Counted from the stretch's first letter, positions 1-13,436 are shown. The stretch: 64,000 nt of DNA from Oscillospiraceae bacterium (GCA_018110825.1 JAGBCL010000105.1:1-64000), one strand, 5' to 3'. Numbers and translations: made by a program. The notes: a model not told the origin generated them from the letters alone.

Positions 1-45
1 AGTAATCTGCGTTTCATTATCGTTTATATTATTAGTAGGGAATAG

Positions 46-74
46 TTGACAAACCCTTTATCACCGATTAAAAT
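46..74 (+). promoter_or_regulatory. Sigma-A promoter for the tandem lipoprotein genes
   Basis: TTGACA at 46-51 and TAAAAT at 69-74 are separated by 17 bases. The distance to the first start codon (106) leaves a short leader carrying the GGAGG ribosome binding site. Confidence 0.7.
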
Positions 75-105
75 AAAAACATAAACCGACAACGGAGGCG
101 ACGAT

Positions 106-756
106 ATGAAAAACAAACTTAATCGCATAATTTCAATCATACTTTCATCAATAATAACCGTCACGCTTTTAGCGGGCTGTAACAAGCAGGCAGATGTGGT
201 TATGCCTGATATATTATTTGTAATTTGTTTTCGCTATCCTGATGAACAGGAATACCTTACAGGAGATTTTCTCGGAACAGCAGGCTATTATGTAAAAAGC
301 AATGGTGAAATCAGATATTTTGAGTTTGAGGATAAAGAAGAACCAATATTCGATTATAAACAGGAAAGTATAACAATGAATGAATATCTGAATGACAGAA
401 AGATAAACGATGTGCATACAAAAGTAACAGAAAACAGTTTTGAAACAGATTTCGAAATTGTCACTCAGGAAAAGATAGAACAATGTTATAAATTGAGTAT
501 GAAAATTGATGAAAATGGTATAGTCAGCATTCCAAATACTATGTTTTCTCCTGATGCAGTTCTTGGATTAAGTTATATTTACAGTGTAAGATATAACGAA
601 AATAATGAGCCTGAATATCTGATGATATATGAGTACGGAAATGAGTATTACATTAACAATGATAAATATGCGGAGAAACTTTATGCTGAATTATTAGAAG
701 TGTTTCCTGAAATTTCAATTCAAGGATTTTGGAACAGAAATGATAAATTAAGTTAA
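106..756 (+). CDS. Putative lipoprotein, paralog 1 of 3
   Basis: A 216-residue secreted protein of unknown function. The N-terminus is a lipoprotein signal: a short basic stretch, a hydrophobic core and a lipobox (LLAGC) with the acylated cysteine at residue 25, so it should sit on the outer face of the membrane. The start follows CGGAGG at 8 bases. The first 25 residues are almost identical to those of the next two genes, but the mature part is not obviously alike; it is rich in Glu, Tyr and Asn and shows no domain I recognise. It is the first gene of a three-gene tandem array under the promoter at 46-74. The shared signal with divergent body suggests duplication followed by replacement or fast divergence of the C-terminal part. 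Confidence 0.85.
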   Translation: MKNKLNRIISIILSSIITVTLLAGCNKQADVVMPDILFVICFRYPDEQEYLTGDFLGTAGYYVKSNGEIRYFEFEDKEEPIFDYKQESITMNEYLNDRKINDVHTKVTENSFETDFEIVTQEKIEQCYKLSMKIDENGIVSIPNTMFSPDAVLGLSYIYSVRYNENNEPEYLMIYEYGNEYYINNDKYAEKLYAELLEVFPEISIQGFWNRNDKLS

Positions 757-775
757 TGACAACGGAGGTGACGAT

Positions 776-1417
776 ATGAAAAACAAACTTAATCGCATTA
801 TTTCAATCATACTTTCATCAATAATAACCGTCACACTTTTTACTGGTTGTGAAAAAACGGAAAGCGTTGCGGAAGAAACTACGGTTTCGGAAACAACTGC
901 CGCAACCATTCCCGCAGACTTGACCGAAGAAGAAATGGCAATATGGGAGAGTATGCCTGATATTGTTACTATGAGGGTATATAATGATTTTATAACAGAA
1001 ACGACAGAAATTCTGTATATTACCAAGTATGGAGAGATGAAAAGTTTTACACTTGAAGGAAATAGTGATAATTATCACGATATAGAGTGGATTAATGAAG
1101 AAATAGAGAACAATGAGGCGCAAGCAATCAAAACAGCGTCGATTAGCCAATTAATTGAGTTATATAATACGGTTTCTTTAATTGATATTGATAGTCAGCT
1201 GACTAACCGACAAAAAATGTTTTCAGTTGATCCACAACGTCCAACAACATACAATTATGAGGTTTATAACATATGCAACAAAAAAAATATATGTATTTTG
1301 AGCGGAAATAATATAACAGAATATATTTTGAATGGCCCATATGGAGAAGATGTTTTCAAAATGTATATTGATATTGACCCGTTTAAACAAATTAATAATA
1401 TCGGAGGACAACAATGA
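776..1417 (+). CDS. Putative lipoprotein, paralog 2 of 3
   Basis: A 213-residue lipoprotein with lipobox cysteine at residue 25 (LFTGC). Even the DNA around its ribosome binding site and start repeats that of the preceding gene. Residues about 26-70 form a Thr/Glu-rich linker (TESVAEETTVSETTAA) followed by LTEEEMAIWESMPDIV, both shared almost word for word with the third gene. The remainder diverges. Its stop overlaps the start of the third gene as ATGA, which implies translational coupling. No function can be assigned; the linker looks like a spacer between the membrane anchor and a small extracellular domain. Confidence 0.85.
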   Translation: MKNKLNRIISIILSSIITVTLFTGCEKTESVAEETTVSETTAATIPADLTEEEMAIWESMPDIVTMRVYNDFITETTEILYITKYGEMKSFTLEGNSDNYHDIEWINEEIENNEAQAIKTASISQLIELYNTVSLIDIDSQLTNRQKMFSVDPQRPTTYNYEVYNICNKKNICILSGNNITEYILNGPYGEDVFKMYIDIDPFKQINNIGGQQ

Positions 1418-2037
1418 AACTTAACCACATAATCTCAATAATCCTTTCATCAATAATAACCGTCACACTTTTAACTGCTTGCGAAAAAACAGAAAGCGTT
1501 GCGGAAGAAACTACGGTTTCAGAAACAACCGCAGCAATCATTCCCACAGACCTGACCGAAGAAGAAATGGCAATCTGGGAGAGTATGCCTGATATTGTTA
1601 CTATGAGGGTGTACAACGATTACGAAACAAAAACTACTGAGATTTTGTATATTGATAAACAAGGAACAATAAAAAAAGTTGTAAGTGATGAGTATTATAT
1701 TGAAAATAGAGATGTTGATTGGCTTTATAACAAACTAATCACTTGTGAATCACAGATTATAGACATTGCAAGCATACATTATCTTACAGAGCTCTATTCA
1801 ATTTTCAAGATTATTGATACACAGAAAGCACTAAAAAGCATACATACTTTTATGAATCAAATTCATTATGATATTACATATTCTTATGAAATTTACTTTT
1901 TTAACGAAAATGGCGGAATAGATTTGGTTGCATACGGAAGAACAGCGAATGATTATATTTTAGATGATGACAATGGATATGATTTGCGATTGAAATATGC
2001 AGAAATTGATGATTTTATACCAGCTAATCTGCTATAA
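1414..2037 (+). CDS. Putative lipoprotein, paralog 3 of 3
   Basis: A 207-residue lipoprotein with lipobox cysteine at residue 23 (LLTAC). The start lies inside the stop of the previous gene (ATGA) with GGAGG just upstream. Residues about 24-68 match paralog 2 nearly identically, including the segment ending MRVYND, and then the sequences separate. The C-terminal 140 residues are predicted to be soluble and contain many Tyr, Ile and Asp residues; no family is recognised. A hairpin terminator follows 30 bases after the stop, closing the operon. Confidence 0.85.
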   Translation: MKLNHIISIILSSIITVTLLTACEKTESVAEETTVSETTAAIIPTDLTEEEMAIWESMPDIVTMRVYNDYETKTTEILYIDKQGTIKKVVSDEYYIENRDVDWLYNKLITCESQIIDIASIHYLTELYSIFKIIDTQKALKSIHTFMNQIHYDITYSYEIYFFNENGGIDLVAYGRTANDYILDDDNGYDLRLKYAEIDDFIPANLL

Positions 2038-2066
2038 TAGTTTCCAAAGTTTAATTTAAAATACAG

Positions 2067-2094
2067 AAAAGGGGCTGAAATCAGCCCCTTTTTG
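2067..2094 (+). terminator. Terminator after the lipoprotein operon
   Basis: GGGGCTGA and TCAGCCCC form a stem with a 2-base loop inside an AAAA/TTTTT frame, giving a rho-independent terminator that can work on either strand. Confidence 0.8.
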
Positions 2095-2239
2095 AATAGG
2101 TGAAGATTGATAATATGGGGGTGAATCGGACAAAAAAGAGGGGGTTTGACGGAGAAAAAAAGAGGGAAAATGTTGGTGAAAAGTTTGAAAATAAGCATAT
2201 AACAAAAAAGGGCAGAAATATTTTATATTAACCAAAACA

Positions 2240-2271
2240 CAGCACCTCCACACAAAAGCGTGGAGGTGCTG
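2240..2271 (-). terminator. Terminator of the AraC-type regulator gene
   Basis: CAGCACCTCCAC and GTGGAGGTGCTG form a 12-bp stem with an 8-base loop, directly downstream of the minus-strand regulator; the exit side is T-rich on that strand. Confidence 0.7.
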
Positions 2272-2281
2272 TTATATATCC

Positions 2282-3139
2282 TTATAATTTCCCCGACCGC
2301 ATCTTCCGATACTCCGTAGGTGAAACTCCGATATGCTTGTGAAAAAGCCTGCTGAAATAAAGGGGATTGTCATACCCGACAGCCTCGGCAATCTCGGAAA
2401 TATTGTATTCGCTGGTTTCCAGCAGGCTTTGTGCGTTTGCCATTCGCAGGGAGAGGATATACTGCATCGGCGTAACCTTCAGAATTTGCTTGAAGCTTCG
2501 TATGAACCAGCAGGTGCTCATATGCCGTGACTCAGCGTATTCGTCAATGTTCAGCGGCTTATTGTAATTTTCATTGAAATAGTGGGTAGCACGTTCAATC
2601 TCGTTCTGAATGTCGCTGCCCGCTTTTCGTCCCTCTACAATATAGCGGTTAATCATAATAAAAATGTGGCGAAGCATAAGGGACAGCAGTTCTTCATAAT
2701 TTGCACGGCAAAGCTGTAATTCCTGTATCATCTGTCGGTACATCCACTGATAGTCGGGGGATGTTCCTGTATAGAACACGTTCTCCGTTTCGGGCAGTTC
2801 GTAAAATTCGAGAATTGACTCAACGTGTCTGCCCGTAAAATGCACCCAGTAGGCTTCGGTTTTGTCAGGAGCATAATAATAGTACATCTGCACCTCATTG
2901 GGACGGTACAAAATCATATTTCCCTCGGTTATGATCTGCTCCTTGCCGTCAAAGTAAAAATGCCCCTTGCCCTTGGCTATGTACAAAAGCTGATAGTCAC
3001 GTCTGCCTGTGGGACGCTCCGTTGAAACGACAGGACGGCTGTGCACACGGTAGTAACCGCAGCTTGTGACAATAAGTGACTTGCTTGTGTCAACCATATC
3101 GTTGAGGGAATTATGAAGGTAGGCAACATTTGTAAACAT
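2282..3139 (-). CDS. AraC-family transcriptional regulator
   Basis: A 285-residue regulator. The N-terminal half (about residues 15-140) has the cupin-like sugar-sensing pattern (RDYQLLYIAKGKGHFYF, then a YRPNEVQMY segment), as in AraC/MsmR proteins. The C-terminal 95 residues hold the two helix-turn-helix motifs, with MSTCWFIRSFKQILKVTPMQ in the first and ISEIAEAVGYDNPLYFSRLF in the second, the latter being the diagnostic AraC signature. The start follows AAAGGAGT. It is transcribed away from the lactose/galactose operon, with about 260 bp between the two start codons, so it most likely activates that operon in response to lactose, galactose or a derivative; the inducer is inferred from context only. 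Confidence 0.93.
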   Translation of the reverse strand: MFTNVAYLHNSLNDMVDTSKSLIVTSCGYYRVHSRPVVSTERPTGRRDYQLLYIAKGKGHFYFDGKEQIITEGNMILYRPNEVQMYYYYAPDKTEAYWVHFTGRHVESILEFYELPETENVFYTGTSPDYQWMYRQMIQELQLCRANYEELLSLMLRHIFIMINRYIVEGRKAGSDIQNEIERATHYFNENYNKPLNIDEYAESRHMSTCWFIRSFKQILKVTPMQYILSLRMANAQSLLETSEYNISEIAEAVGYDNPLYFSRLFHKHIGVSPTEYRKMRSGKL

Positions 3140-3163
3140 AGTCAGGACTCCTTTCTTTTTTAC

Positions 3164-3192
3164 AGTATAACATATAAATTTCTGATTTTCAA
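3164..3192 (-). promoter_or_regulatory. Promoter of the AraC-type regulator
   Basis: On the minus strand TTGAAA and TATACT are spaced by 17 bases, 25 bases upstream of the regulator start. Confidence 0.6.
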
Positions 3193-3236
3193 TAGCAACT
3201 GTATCATTTTGTGCATATTTTGTTCTATTGTGTTTA

Positions 3237-3265
3237 TGGTTTCGGGGTAAAAAGCGTGTTAGAAT
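3237..3265 (+). promoter_or_regulatory. Activator-dependent promoter of the lactose/galactose operon
   Basis: An extended -10 (TGtTAGAAT, 3257-3265) is preceded at the -35 position by a poor match, as expected for a promoter needing an AraC-type activator. A direct repeat of TTTTGT around 3207-3223 upstream is a candidate operator. The activator link is an inference. Confidence 0.45.
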
Positions 3266-3401
3266 TTAATCAGAAAGTAAAGGCGCCTTTAATTGAATTG
3301 CAGTATTCAAACCGTTTTGAATGCTGCCTCCGAAGGGGAACTCGAGAGCCGCTTCGGACATAAGAAAATACGTTATGAATTCTTTTAAAGGAGAGAACAA
3401 T

Positions 3402-7806
<4,405 letters not shown>

Positions 7807-7827
7807 CTTTTGAAAGGAGCAACTGTT

Positions 7828-9114
7828 ATGAACATTCTTAACGCATTACAGGGTATCGAAAACAACGAATTTATGAGAACCTTCAAGGACTTTTACGGAA
7901 CAGCCGAGGAAGAACTGAAATATCAGAAGCAGCGTTATCTTGACGCAGTAAACAGCTTTGCAAAGCTTTATCCGAAGAGAAAGGATATCCGCATTTTCTC
8001 CGCTCCGGGAAGAACAGAAATCGGCGGCAACCATACCGACCATCAGCACGGCTGTATTCTTGCGGCGGCTGTGAATCTTGATATCATTGCAGTTGTGGCA
8101 TTCCACAAGGACGGCGTAATCCGTGTAAAGTCCGAGGGCTACGATGCGTTTACCGTAAATCTGAATGATGTATCCGTTCAGTCGGGCAAGACAGGCACAG
8201 CCGCAATTATAAGCGGTATTGCCGCAAGCTTTATGGACAGGGGCACGGAAATCGGCGGCTTTGACCTTTACTGCACATCTGACGTGATCAGCGGCAGCGG
8301 AATTTCCTCCTCTGCGGCATTTGAAACACTTATCGGAACAATTATCGACACCTGCTGCAACGACAGCGGAGCAGGTGCGGTTGAGATTGCAAAGATCGGA
8401 CAGTTTGCGGAAAATGTTTATTTCGGCAAGAACAGCGGTCTGATGGACCAGACGGTTTCTTCCGTGGGCGGCTTGGTGTTCATTGACTTTTTCGACACGG
8501 AAGAGCCGAAGGTTGAAAGCTTCAACTGCGATTTTGAGGAGTACGGCTACTGCCTGTGCATTACCGATACAAAGAGCAGTCACGCTGACCTTACGGAAGA
8601 TTACACGGCTATCAGAAGCGAGATGGAAAGCGTTGCAAGAGAGTTCGGCAAGCCGCATCTTCGTTTCGTAAGCGAGGTTGCGTTTTATAACGAAATTCCG
8701 AGAATTCGTGAAAAATGCTCCGACAGAGCGATAATCCGTGCGGCGCATTTCTTTGAGGAAAACAGCCGTGCAAAGTTTGAAGCATCAGCTTTATGGGATG
8801 GCAATATGGAGTATTTCCTTGAGCTTGTGAGAAAGTCGGGACACTCCTCCGCAACACTTCTGCAAAATCAGTATTCCTGCTCTGACCCTGAAAATCAGGC
8901 GATAACTCTTGCAATAATGATGAGCAGAAAGCTTCTCGGTGACAAGGGTGCAGTAAGAGTTCACGGCGGCGGTTTTGCAGGAACAATTCAGGCATTTGTA
9001 CCTGTTAATCTTGCAAGCAAATACATTACCGAAATGAACAGAATTTTCGGTGAGAACGCCTGCACAAAAATGAGAATTCGTCCCGTTGGCGGCGTTGAAA
9101 TTACAAAGGAGTGA
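7828..9114 (+). CDS. galK: Galactokinase
   Basis: A 428-residue GHMP-family kinase that phosphorylates galactose at C1 with ATP, the first Leloir step. The galactokinase signature GRTEIGGNHTDHQHG is at residues 61-75, the ATP-binding loop is SGSGISSSAAFE, and the C-terminal GHMP motif is HGGGFAGTIQAF. It is somewhat longer than the usual 390 residues because of an N-terminal extension of about 45 residues before the catalytic fold. The start at 7828 follows AAAGGAG. It lies 21 bases after lacZ and 4 bases before galE, within one operon. Confidence 0.95.
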   Translation: MNILNALQGIENNEFMRTFKDFYGTAEEELKYQKQRYLDAVNSFAKLYPKRKDIRIFSAPGRTEIGGNHTDHQHGCILAAAVNLDIIAVVAFHKDGVIRVKSEGYDAFTVNLNDVSVQSGKTGTAAIISGIAASFMDRGTEIGGFDLYCTSDVISGSGISSSAAFETLIGTIIDTCCNDSGAGAVEIAKIGQFAENVYFGKNSGLMDQTVSSVGGLVFIDFFDTEEPKVESFNCDFEEYGYCLCITDTKSSHADLTEDYTAIRSEMESVAREFGKPHLRFVSEVAFYNEIPRIREKCSDRAIIRAAHFFEENSRAKFEASALWDGNMEYFLELVRKSGHSSATLLQNQYSCSDPENQAITLAIMMSRKLLGDKGAVRVHGGGFAGTIQAFVPVNLASKYITEMNRIFGENACTKMRIRPVGGVEITKE

Positions 9115-9118
9115 TTTT

Positions 9119-10111
9119 ATGACAATTCTTGTTTTAGGCGGAGCAGGCTACATCGGCTCCCACACCGCACTTGAACTTGTAAAGGCAGGTCACGACGTTG
9201 TTATCGCTGACAACCTTGTAACAGGATATATTGAAGCGTGTCCCGCAGAGGCAAAATTCTATCAGGGCGACCTCCGTGATTTTGACTTCCTCGACAAGCT
9301 TTTTCAGCAGGAAAAAATCGACGCCGTAATTCACTTTGCAGCTTATTCCCTCGTTGGTGAGAGTGTTACAAATCCGCTGAAATATTATGACAACAACCTC
9401 TACGGCACCAAGGTGCTTCTTGAAGCAATGGTGAAGAACAACGTTGGTAAAATCGTGTTCTCCTCAACAGCCGCTACATATGGTGAACCTGAGAATATTC
9501 CAATTCTCGAGAGCGACAGAACTTGTCCTACAAACCCATACGGCGAAACAAAGCTTGCTATGGAGAAGATGTTCAAGTGGACAGCCGAGGCTCACGGTCT
9601 GAGATACGTTTCCCTCCGTTACTTCAATGCCTGCGGTGCTGACGAAAGCGGCACAATCGGCGAGGCACACAATCCCGAAAGCCACCTTATTCCGCTTATT
9701 CTTCAAGTGCCAAACGGCAAGCGTGAAACAATCTCCATTTACGGCACTGATTACGATACACCTGACGGAACTTGTATCCGTGACTATATCCATGTTACCG
9801 ACCTTGCGCAGGCTCATATTCTTGCTGTGCAGTACCTCAACAACGGCGGTGAGAGCGATATTTTCAACCTCGGCAACGGCGTAGGCTACTCCGTTCGTGA
9901 GGTAATCGAAACTGCGAGAAAGGTTACAGGACACCCAATTCCTGCAACAGAAACTCCAAGACGTGCAGGCGACCCTGCAAGACTTGTTGCGTCCAGCGAA
10001 AAGGCAAAGAAAATCCTCGGCTGGAAACCTGTTCATGACAGCCTTGAAGAAATTATTGCAAGTGCATGGAATTGGCACAAAAATCATCCGAATGGTTACG
10101 ATGAAAAATAG
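9119..10111 (+). CDS. galE: UDP-glucose 4-epimerase
   Basis: A 330-residue short-chain dehydrogenase-type epimerase that interconverts UDP-galactose and UDP-glucose with bound NAD. The NAD loop GGAGYIGSH is at residues 7-15, the serine motif SSTAATYGE near 115-123, and the catalytic YxxxK is Tyr141/Lys145 in PYGETK. The C-terminal substrate-binding part (NLGNGVGYSVREVI) is intact. The start uses an AAAGGAG box overlapping the galK stop. Its place between galK and galT completes the Leloir pathway. Confidence 0.96.
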   Translation: MTILVLGGAGYIGSHTALELVKAGHDVVIADNLVTGYIEACPAEAKFYQGDLRDFDFLDKLFQQEKIDAVIHFAAYSLVGESVTNPLKYYDNNLYGTKVLLEAMVKNNVGKIVFSSTAATYGEPENIPILESDRTCPTNPYGETKLAMEKMFKWTAEAHGLRYVSLRYFNACGADESGTIGEAHNPESHLIPLILQVPNGKRETISIYGTDYDTPDGTCIRDYIHVTDLAQAHILAVQYLNNGGESDIFNLGNGVGYSVREVIETARKVTGHPIPATETPRRAGDPARLVASSEKAKKILGWKPVHDSLEEIIASAWNWHKNHPNGYDEK

Positions 10112-10122
10112 GGGGCAGAAGT

Positions 10123-11613
10123 ATGATTTGCAATGCCGTGCAGAAGCTTATTGACTATGCTGTAAAAAATGAGCTTATCACAAGTGACGATATTTACGTT
10201 GTCCGCAATCAGCTTATGGAAGCGTTGAAGCTTACCGATTGGGAGGAGAATTTGTCGGAATGTTCAGATGAAACTATTGATGAAATTCTTGCTCCGTTGG
10301 TGAAGTACGCTTGCGAAAAAGAAATAATCAGCGACACATCGAACTACCGTGACTTATTTGATACAAAGCTTATGGGTATTCTTACACCAATGCCAAGAGA
10401 AGTTATTGCAGAATTCAACAAGCGTTACACAGCAAATCCAAAGGAAGCTACCGACTGGTATTTCGATTTCAGCAAGAAGCTGAACTATGTCCGTGCAGGA
10501 CGGATTGAAAAGGATTTGAAGTGGACTTACGACAGCGAGTACGGCAAACTTGATATTACTATAAATTGCTCCAAGCCTGAAAAAGACCCTCGTGACATTG
10601 CGGCGGCAAAAACGCAGAAAGCGACGGCTTACCCCAAATGTCAGCTTTGCCCCGAAAACGCAGGCTTTGCAGGTCACGCTACTCACCCTGCAAGACAAAA
10701 TCTCCGTCCTGTTCCGATTACGGTGAACAACGAAAAATGGCAGTTACAGTATTCGCCTTACGGTTACTACAACGAGCATTGCATTGTTTTCAATGAGAAG
10801 CATATTCCGATGAAAATTGATGCTGCGGTGTTTGAAAAGCTGTTTGATATTGTGGATTATCTTCCGCATTATTTTGTAGGGTCAAATGCGGATTTGCCAA
10901 TCGTCGGCGGCTCAATTTTAAGTCACGAGCATTTTCAGGGTGGCAACTACACCTTTGCAATGGCGAAGGCTCCAATTGAAACCGAGTTTGAAATAAAGGC
11001 TTATCCGAACGTAAAAGCAGGCATTGTGAAATGGCCGATGTCGGTCATCCGTGCTGCGTCCGAGGACAGAAAACAGCTGTCGGAATGCTGTGCTGATATT
11101 CTTGCAAAATGGAGAGGGTACTCCGATGAAAGCGTGTTCATCTTTGCTGAAACAAACGGAGAGCCGCACAACACAATTACTCCTATTGCAAGAAAAAACG
11201 GCAATGTTTACGAGTGCGACCTCGTACTCAGAAACAATATCACGACGGAAGAAAGACCGCTTGGTGTATATCATCCCAACCCGTCGCTTTATCATATCAA
11301 GAAAGAAAATATCGGTCTGATTGAGGTTATGGGACTGGCGGTGCTTCCTGCAAGACTTGCAAAGGAAATAGATATGCTTGAAACGGTAATGCTGAATGGA
11401 GAAAATCTTTACGCTTGTCCCGAGCTTACACAGCACGCAGAATGGGCAGAGGATATTTTGAAGCGTTACCCTGATTTCAGCAAGGATAATGCAAGGGCAA
11501 TTCTCGAAAAGGAAATCGGAAAGGTGTTCCTTGAAGTGCTTAATGATGCGGGTGTGTTCAAGAGAGATGATGAGGGGAAAAAGGCGTTTTTGAGATTTGT
11601 TGATAGTATATGA
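10123..11613 (+). CDS. galT: UDP-glucose--hexose-1-phosphate uridylyltransferase (Firmicutes type)
   Basis: A 496-residue GalT of the long Gram-positive class, transferring UMP from UDP-glucose to galactose-1-phosphate. The active-site histidine motif HEHFQGG is at about residues 268-274, preceded by YNEHCIVFNEKHIPM and followed by the C-terminal GalT fold. Length matches the 490-500 residue Firmicutes family rather than the 350-residue E. coli enzyme. It is the last gene of the operon, 12 bases after galE, and is followed by a strong terminator. No aldose 1-epimerase (galM) gene is present in this cluster. Confidence 0.95.
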   Translation: MICNAVQKLIDYAVKNELITSDDIYVVRNQLMEALKLTDWEENLSECSDETIDEILAPLVKYACEKEIISDTSNYRDLFDTKLMGILTPMPREVIAEFNKRYTANPKEATDWYFDFSKKLNYVRAGRIEKDLKWTYDSEYGKLDITINCSKPEKDPRDIAAAKTQKATAYPKCQLCPENAGFAGHATHPARQNLRPVPITVNNEKWQLQYSPYGYYNEHCIVFNEKHIPMKIDAAVFEKLFDIVDYLPHYFVGSNADLPIVGGSILSHEHFQGGNYTFAMAKAPIETEFEIKAYPNVKAGIVKWPMSVIRAASEDRKQLSECCADILAKWRGYSDESVFIFAETNGEPHNTITPIARKNGNVYECDLVLRNNITTEERPLGVYHPNPSLYHIKKENIGLIEVMGLAVLPARLAKEIDMLETVMLNGENLYACPELTQHAEWAEDILKRYPDFSKDNARAILEKEIGKVFLEVLNDAGVFKRDDEGKKAFLRFVDSI

Positions 11614-11617
11614 AATA

Positions 11618-11655
11618 ACAGGCACACGGCTTTGAAACGTGTGCCTGTTTGTTGT
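11618..11655 (+). terminator. Terminator of the lactose/galactose operon
   Basis: ACAGGCACACG (11618-11628) pairs with CGTGTGCCTGT (11638-11648) around a 9-base loop and is followed by a T-rich tail, just after the galT stop. Confidence 0.85.
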
Positions 11656-11678
11656 CCGTACTTTTGGACAGGTGGTTG

Positions 11679-11800
11679 TGGTATAATTATGATATGAGGA
11701 GTAAATCTTAAGCGATTAAAGTTTTTGTTTGATGAACGCAATTAAAAACTAAAAACAACTGCATTAATGCTGTTAAGGCGATGATGCAGTTGTTATTTTT
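11679..11800 (+). ncRNA. Candidate short RNA (promoter plus terminator, no gene)
   Basis: An extended -10 (TGgTATAAT, 11679-11687) is followed about 65 bases later by a strong terminator, and only mini-frames of five or six codons lie between them. The arrangement would give an RNA of about 105 bases. There is no clear -35 element, so expression is uncertain; it could equally be the remnant of a lost gene. Confidence 0.25.
11754..11800 (+). terminator. Rho-independent terminator
   Basis: AACAACTGCAT (11754-11764) pairs with ATGCAGTTGTT (11784-11794), followed by ATTTTTTG. It insulates the downstream ATPase gene from the galactose operon. Confidence 0.75.
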
Positions 11801-11820
11801 TGCAAATCAATACTAAAAAC

Positions 11821-11849
11821 TTGATATTTTTAAAAGTTTGTAGTATAAT
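11821..11849 (+). promoter_or_regulatory. Promoter of the DUF4143 ATPase gene
   Basis: TTGATA and TATAAT with a 17-base spacer. Initiation would fall almost on the AGGAAAGGA ribosome binding site, so the leader is only about 20 bases. Confidence 0.7.
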
Positions 11850-11874
11850 ATTTCAGGAAAGGATGTGTCATGTT

Positions 11875-13191
11875 ATGCTTACTGCAAATCAAAAGCTGAA
11901 AAAACGTGATTTCTATTTGAATAAACTGATTGCGTTCCAGGATACTGAGCCTGTTAAGGTTATAACAGGAATACGCCGTTGCGGCAAATCCAGCCTTATG
12001 AAGCTGATGATTTTGCATTTGCGTGAAAGCGGAATTCCTGATGAGCAGATTATTGCTATGAACTTTGAGTCGATGGAATTTCGCTCTATGGATGTTAAGG
12101 CATTTTATGATTATGTAGTAAGCAGGAAGCCTGCGGACAAGAAGGTTTATCTGTTTTTTGATGAAGTTCAGCGTATTGCAGAGTGGCAGGACGCTATCAA
12201 TTCATTCCGTGTGGACTTTCCCTGCGATATTTATATTACTGGTTCAAACGCATATCTGCTGTCATCTGAATTTGCAACGTATTTGTCAGGGCGTTATGTA
12301 GAGATAAAGATGCTTCCTCTGTCGTTTAAAGAATTTATAGATTTTCATGGCTATACAATTGCTGAACATAAAAGTCCGTCAGGAAAAAAAACAAAGAAAA
12401 TTTCCGATAGCGAAGGAAATATTTTTGACACAGAGGAGCTTTTTGAAGCGTATTTGAAATTCGGAGGAATGCCAGGCATTGCTGATGTGGGTCTTGAACA
12501 GGATAAGGCATATACTTTGCTTGATGGTGTGTATTCAACTGTTGTAATGCGTGATATTCTTGAACGTGAAAAACGCAGGGGACAAAGGAAGATTACCGAC
12601 GCGGATTTGCTGAGAAAAATAATAATGTTCCTTGCTGATAACATTGGCAGTAACACTTCTGTGACATCAATCGGCAATACTCTTGCCAGTGAGGGATTAC
12701 TTGACAATAATCGAAAGACAAAGCCTGCTGTCCAGACGGTTCAGGCTTATGTCGGAGCACTGCTGGAGTCATATATTTTTTATGAAGCAAAGCGTTATGA
12801 TATTAAGGGCAGAGAATACTTGCGAACCCTTGGTAAATATTATATTGTGGATGTTGGATTGCGGAATTATTTGCTGGGTTTTCGTGATATTGATACAGGA
12901 CATATTCTTGAAAATATAGTTTATTTTGAGCTGTTAAGACGTGGTTATGATACTGCAATTGGGAAAATAGGAAATGTTGAGGTTGACTTTGTAGCAACAA
13001 CTGCTGATGAAAAGATTTATTATCAGGTTACGCAGACAATGGCGTCAGAACAGACTAAAGAACGCGAGCTTCGTCCATTGATGCAGATTCGGGATAATTA
13101 TGAGAAAGTGATATTGACGATGGATAGGGGACTAACAACTTCCATTGATGGTGTTAAGGTTGTTAATGTTATTGAGTGGCTGCTTGATTAA
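11875..13191 (+). CDS. ATPase of the AAA_14/DUF4143 family
   Basis: A 438-residue soluble ATPase. The N-terminal domain has a Walker A loop (GIRRCGKSSLM, about residues 28-38), a Walker B strand ending in a DEVQ box (VYLFFDEVQRI) and a sensor-like ITGSNA motif. The C-terminal third, after a winged-helix-like stretch (SIGNTLASEGLLDNNR), carries the DUF4143 nuclease-like pattern with HILENIVYFELLRRGY and VEVDFVA. Family members are common, often strain-variable, and of unknown cellular role; a tie to mobile DNA or stress is only suggested. The start at 11875 is set by AGGAAAGGA. An in-frame ATG four codons earlier lies on top of the ribosome binding site. Confidence 0.88.
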   Translation: MLTANQKLKKRDFYLNKLIAFQDTEPVKVITGIRRCGKSSLMKLMILHLRESGIPDEQIIAMNFESMEFRSMDVKAFYDYVVSRKPADKKVYLFFDEVQRIAEWQDAINSFRVDFPCDIYITGSNAYLLSSEFATYLSGRYVEIKMLPLSFKEFIDFHGYTIAEHKSPSGKKTKKISDSEGNIFDTEELFEAYLKFGGMPGIADVGLEQDKAYTLLDGVYSTVVMRDILEREKRRGQRKITDADLLRKIIMFLADNIGSNTSVTSIGNTLASEGLLDNNRKTKPAVQTVQAYVGALLESYIFYEAKRYDIKGREYLRTLGKYYIVDVGLRNYLLGFRDIDTGHILENIVYFELLRRGYDTAIGKIGNVEVDFVATTADEKIYYQVTQTMASEQTKERELRPLMQIRDNYEKVILTMDRGLTTSIDGVKVVNVIEWLLD

Positions 13192-13413
13192 GAAATGGAT
13201 ATGAAAATAGTGCAGACAATGTCTGCATTATTTTATATAATAATGAGAATTTATATAGAAAAGCATCTCAATCCGACCCATTATTTGCCCATTGTTTCAA
13301 TAAAATTCTTATAAAAACGTACGACAAGTTAGAACAAGCAAAATGTTTGAAAACCTCGCAGGCAAGCCATTTTACACTATCTTGCAGAATGACTTGCTAT
13401 GCTGAAACCTCAA

Positions 13414-13436
13414 TTCAATTCCCGTACGGGTCACCA
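13414..13436 (+). other. tRNA 3'-end-like fragment (possible attachment-site remnant)
   Basis: TTCAATT (13414-13420) can be a T-loop, followed by CCCGT (T-stem 3' side), ACGGGTC (acceptor 3' side), a discriminator A and CCA. This is the order seen at a tRNA 3' end, and ACGGGTC+A fits an acceptor whose partner would be GACCCGT. The rest of a tRNA is absent: the bases upstream do not form the T-stem or cloverleaf. It may be an integration scar or chance. Confidence 0.3.

Noticed and set aside
13361..13436. Complete tRNA gene ending in CCA
   Set aside because: The upstream bases do not pair with the acceptor or T-stem and no anticodon arm forms; only a 3'-end-like fragment remains.
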